Shown here in pieces: positions 16,770-25,715 of a DNA stretch of 47,719 nt. Every line of letters begins with the position of its first letter. Position 1 is the stretch's first letter. The DNA comes from Anabaena sp. UHCC 0204 (lineage in GTDB: Bacteria > Cyanobacteriota > Cyanobacteriia > Cyanobacteriales > Nostocaceae). A model generated the notes under the pieces. That model was not told where the DNA came from and ran no database searches. It worked only from the letters and a program-made list of their open reading frames with translations. Location of the stretch: contig NZ_VIKW01000004.1 in the NCBI RefSeq assembly GCF_009711975.1, forward strand, positions 210,201-257,919, read 5' to 3'. A program made the translations under genes and the position numbers.

Positions 16770-17060
16770 ATGACTGGTGTTAACTTGACGACTTGGATTC
16801 TTGGCCCCGTGTTGGGGGTGATGACGTTTTTGTTTATTTTCCGCATTATTTTGACCTGGTATCCCCAAATCAATCTCAATCGTCTGCCTTTTAATCTCAT
16901 CGCTTGGCCGACTGAACCCTTTTTAATCCCGTCACGGAAGTTAATACAGCCTATTGGCGGTGTAGATATTACTCCCATTTTATGGGTAGGTATTTTCAGC
17001 TTCATTCGGGAAATTTTACTAGGCCAGCAAGGATTACTGACCATGTTATACAGGCAATAG
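16770..17060 (+). CDS. YggT family membrane protein
   Basis: 96 aa, two membrane helices (about 10-28 and 66-85) separated by the conserved YggT linker (RIILTWYPQ, NLIAWPTEPFLIPSRKLIQPIGGVDITPIL). In cyanobacteria and chloroplasts the family includes CCB3-like factors for haem attachment to cytochrome b6; in other bacteria YggT proteins are linked to osmotic tolerance and division. Which role applies here cannot be read from the sequence. It is divergent from psbX. An STRR of ggagcag units starts at the stop codon. Confidence 0.92.
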   Translation: MTGVNLTTWILGPVLGVMTFLFIFRIILTWYPQINLNRLPFNLIAWPTEPFLIPSRKLIQPIGGVDITPILWVGIFSFIREILLGQQGLLTMLYRQ

Positions 17061-17276
17061 GGAGCAGGGAGCAGGGGGCAGGGAGCAGGGAGCAGGGAGC
17101 AGGGAGCAGGGAGCAGGGGAGCAGGGGAGCAGAGGAGCAGAGGAGTAGGGAAAACTTCTTAACAACTGACAACTGACAACTGACAACTGACAACTAACAA
17201 CTGACAACTGACAACTGACAGCTGACAACTGACGACTGACAACTGACAACTGACGACTGACAACTGACAACTGACC
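17060..17276. repeat. Two adjacent heptameric STRR arrays of different sequence
   Basis: An array of ggagcag/ggggagcag units (about 17060-17150) directly follows the yggT stop; a second array of actgaca-type units fills 17161-17276 and ends just before the accC stop codon (17279 on the minus strand). The whole interval between the convergent genes is therefore repeat. Confidence 0.9.
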
Positions 17277-17278
17277 AA

Positions 17279-18625
17279 TTACAGCGTTTTCATATCCTGG
17301 ACAAAGCCTGTGTGAATATTACCTTGCAAAAATTGCGGATTTTCCATAATTTTTTGATGAAAGGGAATAGTTGTCGGTAGTCCAGTAATGGCACATTCTC
17401 GCAATGCGCGTTTCATGCGGTTAATAGCGGTAGCTCGATCTGGTCCCCAAACAATTAATTTACCTATCAGGGAGTCATAGTAAGGGGGGATTTGGTAATC
17501 TGTGTATACATGAGAATCAATCCTCACTCCGGGTCCTCCTGGTGGAAGATAACCAGTGATTTTTCCAGGGGCGGGGCGAAAATCATGATCTGGATCTTCA
17601 GCGTTAATGCGGCATTCAATGGAATGTCCTTTGAGAACTACTTCTTTTTGTGTCAGCTTTAGTCTTTCGCCTTGAGCAATACGAATTTGTTCAACTACTA
17701 AATCTATTCCAGTGATCATTTCTGTAACTGGATGCTCAACTTGTATCCGGGTGTTCATTTCCATAAAGTAGAATTTACCGGATTTATCGAGGAGAAATTC
17801 GATAGTTCCTGCGCCGGTATAGTTGATAAACTGGGCTGCTTTGACAGCAGCTTTTCCCATTTTTTGCCGTAAGTCTGGATCAAGGGCAGGACTAGGAGCT
17901 TCTTCTAGCAGTTTTTGGTTACGACGCTGAATGGAACAATCTCTTTCACCTAAATGAATGACGTTACCGTAGCTATCGGCTAAAATCTGAAATTCAATGT
18001 GACGGGGACGTTCAATAAATTTTTCTATATAAACGCCTGAATTGCCAAAAGCTGCTCCTGCTTCTCCTTGGGCTGCAAAAAAGAGTTTGACAAATTCATC
18101 TTCTGAGCGGACAAGTCGCATTCCTCTACCACCACCGCCTGCGGTAGCTTTAATCATCACAGGATAACCAATTTTGTGAGCGATCGCTAATCCTTGTTCT
18201 TCTGATTCTACTAACCCTTCACTACCGGGAACTGTGGGTACACCAGCTTTTTGCATGGTTTCTTTGGCTGTGGACTTGTCCCCCATTAGCCTAATAGACT
18301 CGGGACTAGGACCAATAAAAGCAATGTGATGATCTGCACAAATTTCGGCAAATCTAGCATTTTCTGATAAAAAACCATAGCCAGGATGGATGGCGCTAGT
18401 ATTACGTGTTAATGCAGCCGCAATAATATTGGGAATGTTCAAATAACTTTTACTGCTGGCAGGTTCACCAATACAAACGGCTTCATCGGCAAGTTGAACG
18501 TGCAGTGCATTTCTGTCAACAGTGGAGTGAACGGCAACTGTGGCAATTCCCATCTCTTCACAGGCACGGAGAATGCGAAGGGCTATTTCTCCTCGATTGG
18601 CAATTAATATTTTATCAAATTTCAT
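17279..18625 (-). CDS. accC: Acetyl-CoA carboxylase, biotin carboxylase subunit
   Basis: 448 aa, full length. The N-terminal preATP domain starts [20 protein letters not shown]; the ATP-grasp domain carries the Gly-rich loop [11 protein letters not shown] (about 161-171), the [11 protein letters not shown] segment and the metal/bicarbonate site region [16 protein letters not shown] (about 285-300); the C-terminal domain has INAEDP. It carboxylates the biotin of AccB using ATP and bicarbonate, the first step of fatty-acid synthesis. It is monocistronic in this window, with no accB nearby. The one CYCGRG site that I found in the window lies in this gene (18299-18304). Confidence 0.97.
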   Translation of the reverse strand: MKFDKILIANRGEIALRILRACEEMGIATVAVHSTVDRNALHVQLADEAVCIGEPASSKSYLNIPNIIAAALTRNTSAIHPGYGFLSENARFAEICADHHIAFIGPSPESIRLMGDKSTAKETMQKAGVPTVPGSEGLVESEEQGLAIAHKIGYPVMIKATAGGGGRGMRLVRSEDEFVKLFFAAQGEAGAAFGNSGVYIEKFIERPRHIEFQILADSYGNVIHLGERDCSIQRRNQKLLEEAPSPALDPDLRQKMGKAAVKAAQFINYTGAGTIEFLLDKSGKFYFMEMNTRIQVEHPVTEMITGIDLVVEQIRIAQGERLKLTQKEVVLKGHSIECRINAEDPDHDFRPAPGKITGYLPPGGPGVRIDSHVYTDYQIPPYYDSLIGKLIVWGPDRATAINRMKRALRECAITGLPTTIPFHQKIMENPQFLQGNIHTGFVQDMKTL

Positions 18626-18854
18626 TTTCTAGTTGCGATATCAGTACCAGTAGATTGACATTCTCTCCCATCCTGTTGACATAAAGCTGTTGCATTACTG
18701 TAAATCGTGACAGGAGATTCCCAAACCTCATTCTTAGCAGACTATTGGATTATGTGGCATCTTTGCTAGACCTTTTAATATCACCTTTGCTGTTCCTATA
18801 TTTCTGTCTGTCTCATACCTATTCAAAAAATTTTGGGGAAATATTTGGAAAATC

Positions 18855-18885
18855 TTGTATTTAAGTAATTTTTTTATGTTATGAT
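18855..18885 (+). promoter_or_regulatory. Candidate promoter for tRNA-Leu
   Basis: TTGTAT (18855-18860) and TATGAT (18880-18885) with 19-bp spacing, ending 20 bp before the tRNA. The -35 is imperfect and the spacer is long, so this is tentative. Confidence 0.4.
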
Positions 18886-18905
18886 ATAGTCTGTGTTAAA
18901 TTCTT

Positions 18906-18988
18906 GCGGATGTGGCGGAATTGGTATACGCGCACGCTTGAGGTGCGTGTGGGCATAGCCCTTGCGAGTTCGAGTCTCGCCATCCGCA
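18906..18988 (+). tRNA. tRNA-Leu (GAG)
   Basis: A cloverleaf can be drawn: acceptor gcggatg/catccgc (18906-18912 with 18981-18987), discriminator A; anticodon stem cacgc/gcgtg around the loop ttGAGgt (anticodon 18940-18942); a long variable arm (gggcatagccc) typical of class II tRNAs; T arm gcgag-ttcgagt-ctcgc. CCA is not encoded. It reads CUC/CUU leucine codons. Length is 83 nt. Confidence 0.97.
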
Positions 18989-19010
18989 TTTTTTGGATGT
19001 AAGTTATCCG

Positions 19011-19115
19011 CTTTTATGGTCAGGGAAATGATCATAGTAGCGGGGTTACATTTTCACCATAAAAGTTAATCTTAGTTTTTTTTGCCAGCTTGCCTGAATG
19101 GATGCTGGTTTTTTG
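19011..19115 (+). terminator. Inverted repeat and weak terminator between tRNA-Leu and the chorismate lyase gene
   Basis: A 10-bp inverted repeat (cttttatggt 19011-19020 / accataaaag 19056-19065) is followed by a shorter hairpin (ccagc/gctgg, 19085-19108) with a T6 run. It probably ends the tRNA transcript. Confidence 0.5.
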
Positions 19116-19152
19116 TGCTTTGATATAATTAGATGAAGTTTTGTAAAGAACA

Positions 19153-19767
19153 TTGACTACTACTTTTAATCCAGCAAATAACTCTACTCTGCCAAGTGAT
19201 TGGCATTGCCTAACTCCAATTTGGGAAGGTGGTGAAGAAGTGGTTAAACGCGGTTTACCTCATACCCAGTTATCACCAACTTGGCAATTACTGCTTTTGG
19301 GTGATGGTTCTCCGACTAGACACGTCCAACTGTTAACGGGTGAACCAACGGAGGTAGATGTGATTGATATGTCAGCAATTGGGATGAATTCAGATGGTGC
19401 GCCTGCGATGATGCAGATGCTACCAGGTCCGAGAGTACGACGACAGGTATGGGTGCGGACTGCCTCTGGTCAGCGTTTATACTATGCGGCATCTTGGTGG
19501 GAAGCAAGTCATGTAGATGAGTATTTACAAAACAAGTCTTTACCGATTTGGGCAAGTTTAGCTCGGTTACGAACTGAGTTGTATAGGGATGTCCAAGGTA
19601 TTTATTATGGTGATTCAGAAGCTTTAGAGTCGGGTTTTCAGGAAAAGGGACCATTTTGGGGTCGCCATTATTTATTTTGGCATCATGGACAACCACTGAC
19701 TTTAATTTATGAGGTTTTTTCACCTTTTTTAACTAAATACTTAGGGGCAATGAATTATCAAGATTAA
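19153..19767 (+). CDS. Chorismate lyase family protein (DUF98/Ycf21-type)
   Basis: 204 aa. The fold signature of chorismate lyase is visible: L-L-L-G-D-G-S-P-T-R-H-V-Q (about 56-68), an Arg-rich central strand (GPRVRRQVWVRTASGQRLYYAASWW, 91 onwards) and FWGRHYLFWHHGQPLTLIYEVFSP near the C-terminus. Cyanobacteria lack canonical UbiC; a member of this family makes 4-hydroxybenzoate from chorismate for plastoquinone-9 synthesis. The start is TTG at 19153, with only a weak purine-rich stretch upstream. It is followed after 86 bp by ccsA on the same strand. Confidence 0.85.
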   Translation: MTTTFNPANNSTLPSDWHCLTPIWEGGEEVVKRGLPHTQLSPTWQLLLLGDGSPTRHVQLLTGEPTEVDVIDMSAIGMNSDGAPAMMQMLPGPRVRRQVWVRTASGQRLYYAASWWEASHVDEYLQNKSLPIWASLARLRTELYRDVQGIYYGDSEALESGFQEKGPFWGRHYLFWHHGQPLTLIYEVFSPFLTKYLGAMNYQD

Positions 19768-19853
19768 AGGAGACTCTTCCCAATTACCAAAAGCAGATAG
19801 GATCAAAGTAATCGGAATTGATATTTTCAAGCATCCACTGGAGAGAAGTGTTT

Positions 19854-20900
19854 ATGAATCTGGTTGTACTCCAGAACTGGCTAGATAATGCCTCCTTTGC
19901 TGTCTTATTCTGCACTATGTTGGTGTATTGGGTGGGGGCAGCCTTTCCAAGTTTATCAGTAACAGCGGCTTTGGGGACGGCTGGAATGGCGATCGCTAAT
20001 TTGTGTATCGCCACTCTCTTAGGAGCAAGATGGATAGAAGCTGGTTATTTTCCCCTCAGCAATCTCTATGAGTCGTTATTTTTCTTAACTTGGGGAATTA
20101 CGGCTGTACATTTAATTGCTGAAAATAACAGTCGTAGTCGCTTGGTGGGAGTTGTGACTTCTCCTGTAGCCATGGGAATTGTTGCTTTTGCTACTCTCAC
20201 CTTGCCATCAACAATGCAGGTTTCAGAGCCTTTAGTTCCTGCATTAAAATCGAATTGGCTGATGATGCACGTCAGTGTCATGATGTTGAGCTATTCCGCT
20301 TTGATGGTAGGTGCATTGTTAGCGATCGCCTTTTTAATCGTTACTCGCGGCCAAAATATCCAATTACAAGGTAGTTCTGTGGGTACAGGTGGCTATCGTA
20401 ATAATGGTTATAAGTTACTCAAAGCCGGAGAATTAGTTACACCTTCACCTGCTGCGGAAACTAACGGCTTTTCTCGTGGGGGAAGTAATAACAATGGTAA
20501 TGGGACTGCGGTTTTAGATTTAATCAATGTCACGGAAACCCCCACTTTAGTAGCTACGGAAACCCTTTCGCCCCAACGTCTCAATTTGGCTGAAACCCTT
20601 GATAATATCAGCTATCGCATCATCGGTTTGGGATTTCCCCTGCTCACTATTGGGATTATTGCCGGTGGAGTTTGGGCGAATGAAGCCTGGGGTTCTTATT
20701 GGAGTTGGGACCCTAAAGAAACTTGGGCGTTAATTACTTGGTTAGTATTCGCTGCTTATCTGCATTCTAGAATAACTCGCGGTTGGCAAGGGCGAAAACC
20801 AGCAATTCTAGCCGCAACTGGTTTTGTTGTGGTTTGGATTTGTTATTTAGGTGTAAATCTTTTGGGTAAGGGTTTACATTCTTACGGTTGGTTTTTCTAA
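19854..20900 (+). CDS. ccsA: Cytochrome c biogenesis (System II) haem channel protein CcsA (Ycf5; also named CcsB/ResC)
   Basis: 348 aa from the ATG at 19854, chosen because GGAGAG (19840-19845) lies 8 bp upstream; the frame is open to an earlier ATG at 19818 without such a site. About eight hydrophobic segments. The haem-handling tryptophan-rich (WWD) motif reads [13 protein letters not shown] in the C-terminal half, and conserved His residues are in [12 protein letters not shown] and the C-terminal GKGLHSYGW. It exports haem to the thylakoid lumen and, with Ccs1, attaches it to apocytochromes c. The central loop (about 180-240) is Gly/Asn/Thr-rich and variable. The same protein is named CcsB in some annotation systems. 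Confidence 0.94.
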   Translation: MNLVVLQNWLDNASFAVLFCTMLVYWVGAAFPSLSVTAALGTAGMAIANLCIATLLGARWIEAGYFPLSNLYESLFFLTWGITAVHLIAENNSRSRLVGVVTSPVAMGIVAFATLTLPSTMQVSEPLVPALKSNWLMMHVSVMMLSYSALMVGALLAIAFLIVTRGQNIQLQGSSVGTGGYRNNGYKLLKAGELVTPSPAAETNGFSRGGSNNNGNGTAVLDLINVTETPTLVATETLSPQRLNLAETLDNISYRIIGLGFPLLTIGIIAGGVWANEAWGSYWSWDPKETWALITWLVFAAYLHSRITRGWQGRKPAILAATGFVVVWICYLGVNLLGKGLHSYGWFF

Positions 20901-20916
20901 TTAGGGGTTGTTGATA

Positions 20917-21009
20917 GTAGGGGCGAAGCATTCGGATGATAAATTATCGGTTTTTTCCCAAGTTTATTTTCCGAATGCTTCGCCCTTACACCGAATGCTT
21001 CGCCCTTAC
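20917..21009. repeat. Palindromic gcgaagcattcgg element (with an extra right arm)
   Basis: Left arm gtaggggcgaagcattcgga (20917-20936), AT-rich centre, right arm tccgaatgcttcgcccttac (20970-20989), then a second right-arm copy (20990-21009). Related copies lie at 22425 and 43962. The rest of the gap to 21199 holds no other gene; a 75-codon ORF across it is translated repeat. Confidence 0.85.
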
Positions 21010-21198
21010 AGAAGGACTGGGAACTTGATACTCCCGCTCCCTTCTGGTAAAAAAGACCGTTTAACACCTCAGATGTATATTTTTATGTTTATATTTATCC
21101 TATCCGGGGGGATAGGATACCATACTACGAAGTGAGAGAAATAATCTAGGGACTTTCTAGGGTTCTCTCCTGATTTTGGTTATCTTGAGGAACTCATT

Positions 21199-22320
21199 GT
21201 GGTTGCAACCCCGGAAAAACTGCACGCTACCCATACCCACGAGCATCTACCCAGTCAAGACCGTGTAGCCGTGTTGCTTATGGGATATGGCGAAGTCGAA
21301 AGCTACGAAGATTTTGCTAACTATAACGAACAAGCTTTAAATTTACTGACTGCTAAATTCGCTCCTGTTCCTACTTGGATTTATCCCCCTTTAGCAAAGC
21401 TTTTAGCAATATTTGATCGACATGAATGGGGACACACACATCACGATTTTATCTCCCCACATAATGCCATCTTTGAAAGACAAAGAGCGGGTATTGAACA
21501 TGAATTACAACATAAATGGGGTAATGGTGTTCAAGTTTTCAAAGCTTTTAACTTTTGCGCTCCTTTTTTACCAAACCAAGTTTTAGCCGAAATTAAAAAT
21601 CAAGGCTTTAGCAAACTTCTGATTTATCCATTATTGGTTGTTGATTCCATATTTACCAGTGGTATTGCTATTGAACAAGTGAATAATGCACTTGTAGAAT
21701 TAGCAGACGGTGATGAACATTGGGTAAAAGCCCAAAGATATATTCCTTCGTTCTACAATGAACCAGAATATATTGATTTAATGGCGCATTTAGTAGAAGA
21801 AAAAATCCATACCGATTTAGCTACAGGTTATTTACCTTCGCAAATTGGGATTATCTTGATGAATCATGGTTGTCCCCACAAAGCGAAAGGCTTTACCTCT
21901 GGGATTGATGAAAGTCAAGCAATGTATGAGTTAGTTAGAAATAAGTTAATTAACAATTACCCGTTAATTTCTGTGGGTTGGTTGAACCATGACACTCCAT
22001 TAATTGAATGGACACAACCAAATGCTACAGTAGCTGCTCAAAACTTGATTCAATTGGGTGCGAAGGCGTTGCTATTTATGCCCATTGGTTTTGCTACAGA
22101 AAATCATGAAACTTTGCTAGATGTTCATCACATTATTCATGATTTAGAAAAACAACATCCAGATGTAGATTATTTACAAATGGCTTGTGTTAATGATAAT
22201 CCAGAATTTTTAGCGATGGCTGCTAATTGGGCAAATGCACATATTGCCGAGTTGATGGAAACAGAAGGAATGGCTGTTAATTCACAATCAACTATTGCTC
22301 ACCACCATCACCATCATTAA
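21199..22320 (+). CDS. Ferrochelatase-family protein with natural C-terminal His6
   Basis: 373 aa, GTG start with GAGGA 8 bp upstream (21186-21190). The ferrochelatase fold is recognisable: LLMGYGEVESYEDF at the start, the active-site His in M-N-H223-G-C-P-H-K-A-K-G, and the GFATENHE304TLLDV segment that matches the second catalytic motif (typically vgFvsDHlETL). It differs from the usual cyanobacterial HemH: no C-terminal chlorophyll-binding (CAB) helix is visible, and the N-terminus is His-rich (HATHTHEH). The protein ends in six consecutive His (368-373). It may insert metal into a porphyrin or act as a paralogue with another substrate; chelation activity is inferred from the two conserved residues. 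Confidence 0.78.
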   Translation: MVATPEKLHATHTHEHLPSQDRVAVLLMGYGEVESYEDFANYNEQALNLLTAKFAPVPTWIYPPLAKLLAIFDRHEWGHTHHDFISPHNAIFERQRAGIEHELQHKWGNGVQVFKAFNFCAPFLPNQVLAEIKNQGFSKLLIYPLLVVDSIFTSGIAIEQVNNALVELADGDEHWVKAQRYIPSFYNEPEYIDLMAHLVEEKIHTDLATGYLPSQIGIILMNHGCPHKAKGFTSGIDESQAMYELVRNKLINNYPLISVGWLNHDTPLIEWTQPNATVAAQNLIQLGAKALLFMPIGFATENHETLLDVHHIIHDLEKQHPDVDYLQMACVNDNPEFLAMAANWANAHIAELMETEGMAVNSQSTIAHHHHHH

Positions 22321-22366
22321 AAATGTCCTGAATTTGATCATCTTTTAGAATTTTTGTAGATTTGTA

Positions 22367-22393
22367 GTAGAGACTTCCATGGAATGTCTCTAC
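22367..22393. repeat. gtagagac-type palindrome
   Basis: gtagagac ... gtctctac around ttccatggaat, 46 bp after the ferrochelatase-like gene. No T-run follows on the plus strand. Confidence 0.7.
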
Positions 22394-22424
22394 TGCTGTT
22401 TGGGAGCAATGCGATTTTGTCCAA

Positions 22425-22639
22425 GTAGGGGCGAAGCATTCGGGCGACAAATTCTCGGTTTTTCCCCAGTAGGGGCGAAGCATTCGGGCGATTAATTATC
22501 GGTTTTTTCCCAAGTTCATTTTCCGAATGCTTCGCCCTTACACCGAATGCTGACGCTTCCAGCACGGTCAGGGATACGCCCTTACACCAAATGCTTCGCC
22601 CTTACGACTTCTGACTGGGCGCAGGCCCTGCGCCCCTAC
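22425..22639. repeat. Cluster of nested gcgaagcattcgg palindromes plus a gcgcaggccctgcgc palindrome
   Basis: Two left arms (22425-22444, 22469-22488), a right arm (22522-22541), a right-arm copy interrupted by about 25 bp (accgaatgct, then gacgcttccagc...ggata, then cgcccttac), another degenerate right arm (about 22584-22605), then ctgactgggcgcaggccctg...ctac (22611-22639), which is the exact reverse complement of the repeat at 33166-33194. Confidence 0.8.
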
Positions 22640-22766
22640 GGTAATATTATTAAATATTATGTTGGTTTGAGCGATTTCTTAACCCAAGCTAAATTACTCT
22701 ATTTAAATTATACAAATTAAAAATCCAGCCAATACTGACAAACTCCTGAATGATTGTCAACACTAG

Positions 22767-22793
22767 AACCTGAATGCAGGTTATAATTTTTTT
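22767..22793 (+). terminator. Terminator-like hairpin in the leader of the DUF6825-type gene
   Basis: Stem aacctg/caggtt (22767-22772 with 22777-22782), 4-nt loop aatg, then ataa and T7, ending 24 bp before the ATG at 22817. It could stop upstream read-through or act as an attenuator. Confidence 0.55.
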
Positions 22794-22816
22794 GCGGAGC
22801 AACTTTACAAAAATTT

Positions 22817-23140
22817 ATGAGTAATCCCCTTGTGCAAGCCTTTTTTGTAGGCAGAGCAGTAGCTGAAGTGATTAATGAGCGTGTGGAAGTCGCCTTGACT
22901 GACGCTTTGAGTGAACTGGGTAAATTTGATGCTGAGGCTAAAGAGCAACTACGCCAGTTTACAGAAGAAGTGATTGCACGAGCTAATCGGGCAGCAGAAT
23001 CGTCTGCAACTGGAACAACCACAGGTAATAGTTCAACCGGTGGAGATTCAGTAGACTTACAAACCGAAATTGACGAATTAAGGGCAGAAATTGCTCTATT
23101 AAGAACTGAATTGCAGAAATATCGCAATACTGCAAAATAG
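22817..23140 (+). CDS. Conserved cyanobacterial small protein, DUF6825-type
   Basis: 107 aa. The N-terminal half is a helical segment (NPLVQAFFVGRAVAEVINERV, then FDAEAKEQLRQFTEEVIARANRAAE); a Thr/Ser/Gly linker (about 62-77) leads to a C-terminal coiled coil (DLQTEIDELRAEIALLRTELQKY). I recognise it as a conserved cyanobacterial family of unknown function (my recollection of the family number is not certain). GGAG (22796-22799) sits about 17 bp before the ATG, too far to be ideal. An STRR of gtaatgg units begins directly after the stop codon. The following ABC1-kinase and PP2C genes are on the same strand. Confidence 0.8.
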   Translation: MSNPLVQAFFVGRAVAEVINERVEVALTDALSELGKFDAEAKEQLRQFTEEVIARANRAAESSATGTTTGNSSTGGDSVDLQTEIDELRAEIALLRTELQKYRNTAK

Positions 23141-23165
23141 GTAATGGGTAATGGGTAATGGGTAA
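23141..23165. repeat. Heptameric STRR (gtaatgg) abutting a stop codon
   Basis: Three and a half units begin at the first base after the TAG at 23138-23140. Confidence 0.85.
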
Positions 23166-23221
23166 GATAAATATTCTCCCTGCTCCCTGTCCCTTCTACC
23201 TGCCTTCAATCAGATGACTCC

Positions 23222-24934
23222 GTGACAACCCGACGGTATAAGAAAAATATGGAACAAGGTTACTCAGACAAAGCATACCGTTGGAATCGGGAAAAATACT
23301 CTAGCAAACGCCGCTTTGTGGATATTTGGTCTTTTGTCTTGACCTTGATGTTCAAGATATGGCGCTATAACAAAGCTTGGAGTTACCCTGGCGGTGTAAC
23401 CGAAGTTAAACAATCGGCTAGACGCAAAGCCCAAGCAATCTGGGTTAGAAATACATTTTTGGATTTGGGTCCGACTTTTATTAAAGTTGGCCAATTGTTT
23501 TCTACTCGTGCTGATATTTTTCCTAGTGAATATGTAGAGGAACTGTCTAAGTTACAAGATAGAGTCCCAGCATTTAGTTATGAACAAGTTGAAGGAATTA
23601 TTGAACAGGAATTAGGGAAAACAATTTTTCAACTATTTCACAGTTTTGAACCTATTCCTTTAGCTGCGGCTAGTTTGGGGCAAGTTCATAAGGCTGTGTT
23701 ACATTCGGGTGAGTCGGTAGTTGTGAAAGTTCAACGTCCTGGACTCAAAAAGCTATTTGAGATTGATTTAGACATTCTTAAGGGGATTGCTCGTTATTTC
23801 CAAAATCATCCTAAATGGGGACGAGGAAGGGATTGGATGGGTATATATGAAGAATGTTGTCGCATTCTTTGGGAAGAGATTGATTATCTAAATGAAGGAC
23901 GCAATGCTGATACTTTTCGCCGTAATTTTCGCACCTATGACTGGGTGAAAGTGCCGAGAGTTTATTGGCGTTATGCCACTTCTAGGGTGATCACCTTGGA
24001 GTATATGCCGGGGATTAAGGTTAGTCAATATGATGCTTTAGAAGCTGCGGGTGTGGATAGAAAGGCGATCGCTCGCTATGGCGCTCAAGCATATTTACAT
24101 CAACTTCTGAATAATGGTTTTTTTCACGCTGATCCTCATCCTGGAAATCTCGCAGTTAGTCCTGACGGGGCTTTAATTTTCTACGATTTCGGGATGATGG
24201 GAACAATTAAATCTAATGTCCGAGAAGGACTAATGGAAACGCTGTTTGGGATCGCCCAAAAAGATGGCGATCGCGTGGTAAAATCCCTAATTGATTTAGG
24301 AGCAATCGCTCCTGTTGATGACATGGGACCTGTTCGCCGTTCTGTTCAGTATATGCTGGACAACTTCATGGATAAGCCTTTTGAAAACCAATCTGTGGCA
24401 GCTATTAGTGAAGATTTGTATGAACTGGCTTACAATCAACCATTTAGATTTCCAGCAACTTTTACTTTTGTCATGCGTGCCTTTTCCACTCTAGAAGGAG
24501 TTGGTAAAGGTCTAGATCCCGAATTTAACTTTATGGAAGTTGCCCAGCCTTATGCAATGCAGCTTATGACAGATAATAGTGGTTCAGAGGGGAATAGCTT
24601 CTTGAATGAATTAAGTCGTCAAGCAGTTCAAGTCAGTAGCACTGCTTTAGGATTACCTCGGAGATTAGAAGATACCCTAGATAAAATCGAACGTGGGGAT
24701 ATCCGTCTACGAGTTCGCTCCGTAGAAACTGAACGCCTGTTACGGAGACAAAGTAATATTCAACTGGGAATGAGCTATGCTCTTATCATCAGTGGTTTTA
24801 CAATCGCTGCCACCATTCTTTTAGTTAGCCATTATGTGTGGTTAGCAGCCTTCATTGGTCTAATTGCAGCCTCAGTTTCGTTCATACTGATCCGGTTGCT
24901 TTTACGCCTCGACCGTTATGATCGGATGTATTAA
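23222..24934 (+). CDS. ABC1/AarF/UbiB-family atypical kinase
   Basis: 570 aa. Family motifs in order: the KxGQ motif (FIKVGQLFSTRADIFPSEY, about 81-99), the Ala-rich nucleotide loop (PLAAASLGQVHKA), the VVVKVQRPG Lys motif, the catalytic HADPHPGN (about 302-309) and the metal-binding YDFGMMG (about 321-327). Two C-terminal membrane helices (about 517-560) end RLDRYDRMY. In cyanobacteria and plastids ABC1 kinases (ABC1K) support prenylquinone metabolism; substrates are poorly known. The GTG at 23222 is taken as start; an ATG at codon 10 is possible. The PP2C phosphatase gene starts 17 bp after its stop, which suggests one transcript. Confidence 0.94.
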   Translation: MTTRRYKKNMEQGYSDKAYRWNREKYSSKRRFVDIWSFVLTLMFKIWRYNKAWSYPGGVTEVKQSARRKAQAIWVRNTFLDLGPTFIKVGQLFSTRADIFPSEYVEELSKLQDRVPAFSYEQVEGIIEQELGKTIFQLFHSFEPIPLAAASLGQVHKAVLHSGESVVVKVQRPGLKKLFEIDLDILKGIARYFQNHPKWGRGRDWMGIYEECCRILWEEIDYLNEGRNADTFRRNFRTYDWVKVPRVYWRYATSRVITLEYMPGIKVSQYDALEAAGVDRKAIARYGAQAYLHQLLNNGFFHADPHPGNLAVSPDGALIFYDFGMMGTIKSNVREGLMETLFGIAQKDGDRVVKSLIDLGAIAPVDDMGPVRRSVQYMLDNFMDKPFENQSVAAISEDLYELAYNQPFRFPATFTFVMRAFSTLEGVGKGLDPEFNFMEVAQPYAMQLMTDNSGSEGNSFLNELSRQAVQVSSTALGLPRRLEDTLDKIERGDIRLRVRSVETERLLRRQSNIQLGMSYALIISGFTIAATILLVSHYVWLAAFIGLIAASVSFILIRLLLRLDRYDRMY

Positions 24935-24951
24935 TTGTTCACGAAAAATCT

Positions 24952-25680
24952 ATGAAACTTGACTCTACCGGTTGTACAGATCCGGGACTTATTCGTGCTT
25001 ATAATCAAGATTCCTACTATATTGACCCCACAGGGCGATTCTTTATAGTCGCTGATGGGATGGGAGGTCACGCAGGGGGAGAAGAAGCCAGTCGCATTGC
25101 TACCCAAGAAATTCGTTTTTATTTAGAGAATAATTGGCAATCCTCGGAATCGTCATCAAAACTTTTAGAACAAGCTTTATCTACTGCCAATCAAGCTATT
25201 ATTCAGGATCAGCAAAATCATCCTGAACGTGCTGATATGGGAACAACAGCCGTAGTAGTAGTGATTCGTCCATCCGAATCTCCTGTCTGTGGTCATGTTG
25301 GCGATTCACGCCTCTACCGTCTACGGGAATCACAATTACAACAAATTACAGAAGACCATACATGGATTGCCAAAGCCATGAAAATGGGTGATATTAGTGC
25401 TGATGAAGCGAGAATTCATCCCTATCGCCATGTTTTATCCAGTTGTTTAGGTAGGGAAGACCTCAATCAGATTGAAGTTCAACTACTGGATTTAGAAAGT
25501 GGCGATCGCCTACTCTTGTGTAGTGATGGACTCACAGAAGAACTCGTTAATCAAGAAATTTTTGGCTACGTTAAAGATGCGCCTTCTTTAGAAAAAGCTG
25601 CTCATGCCCTAATTGAAGCTGCAAAAGAACAAGGTGGACATGATAATATTACCGTCGTCCTAGTATCTGTAGAATCCTAA
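24952..25680 (+). CDS. PP2C-family serine/threonine protein phosphatase
   Basis: 242 aa, the size of stand-alone bacterial PP2C (Stp/PstP-like). Metal-binding motifs: D-S-T-G-C-T-D-P-G-L-I-R-A-Y-N-Q-D-S at the N-terminus, VADGMGGHAGGEEAS (about 33-47), GHVGDSRLYRL (about 112-122), SDGLTEELV (about 188-196) and GHDNITVVLVS at the end. It should dephosphorylate Ser/Thr using two Mn/Mg ions in the cytoplasm. It is placed 17 bp downstream of an ABC1 kinase gene, so kinase and phosphatase may be co-expressed; a direct functional pair is inference. Confidence 0.95.
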   Translation: MKLDSTGCTDPGLIRAYNQDSYYIDPTGRFFIVADGMGGHAGGEEASRIATQEIRFYLENNWQSSESSSKLLEQALSTANQAIIQDQQNHPERADMGTTAVVVVIRPSESPVCGHVGDSRLYRLRESQLQQITEDHTWIAKAMKMGDISADEARIHPYRHVLSSCLGREDLNQIEVQLLDLESGDRLLLCSDGLTEELVNQEIFGYVKDAPSLEKAAHALIEAAKEQGGHDNITVVLVSVES

Positions 25681-25688
25681 GCGAAAAT

Positions 25689-25715
25689 GTAGAGACGTTC
25701 TAGAGAACGTCTCTA
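25689..25715. repeat. gtagagacgtt palindrome after the PP2C gene
   Basis: tagagacgttctagagaacg...tcta is near-perfectly self-complementary and starts 9 bp after the PP2C stop. It probably acts as a hairpin at the transcript 3' end. Confidence 0.7.

Noticed and set aside
17002-17270. Several ORFs rich in GSREQGA or LSVVSCQ
   Set aside because: They are translated STRR arrays between yggT and accC.
20908-21135. 75-codon ORF after ccsA
   Set aside because: It is mostly the gcgaagcattcgg palindrome read in frame.
22292-22565. Minus-strand ORFs after the ferrochelatase-like gene
   Set aside because: Composed of dispersed palindromic repeats.
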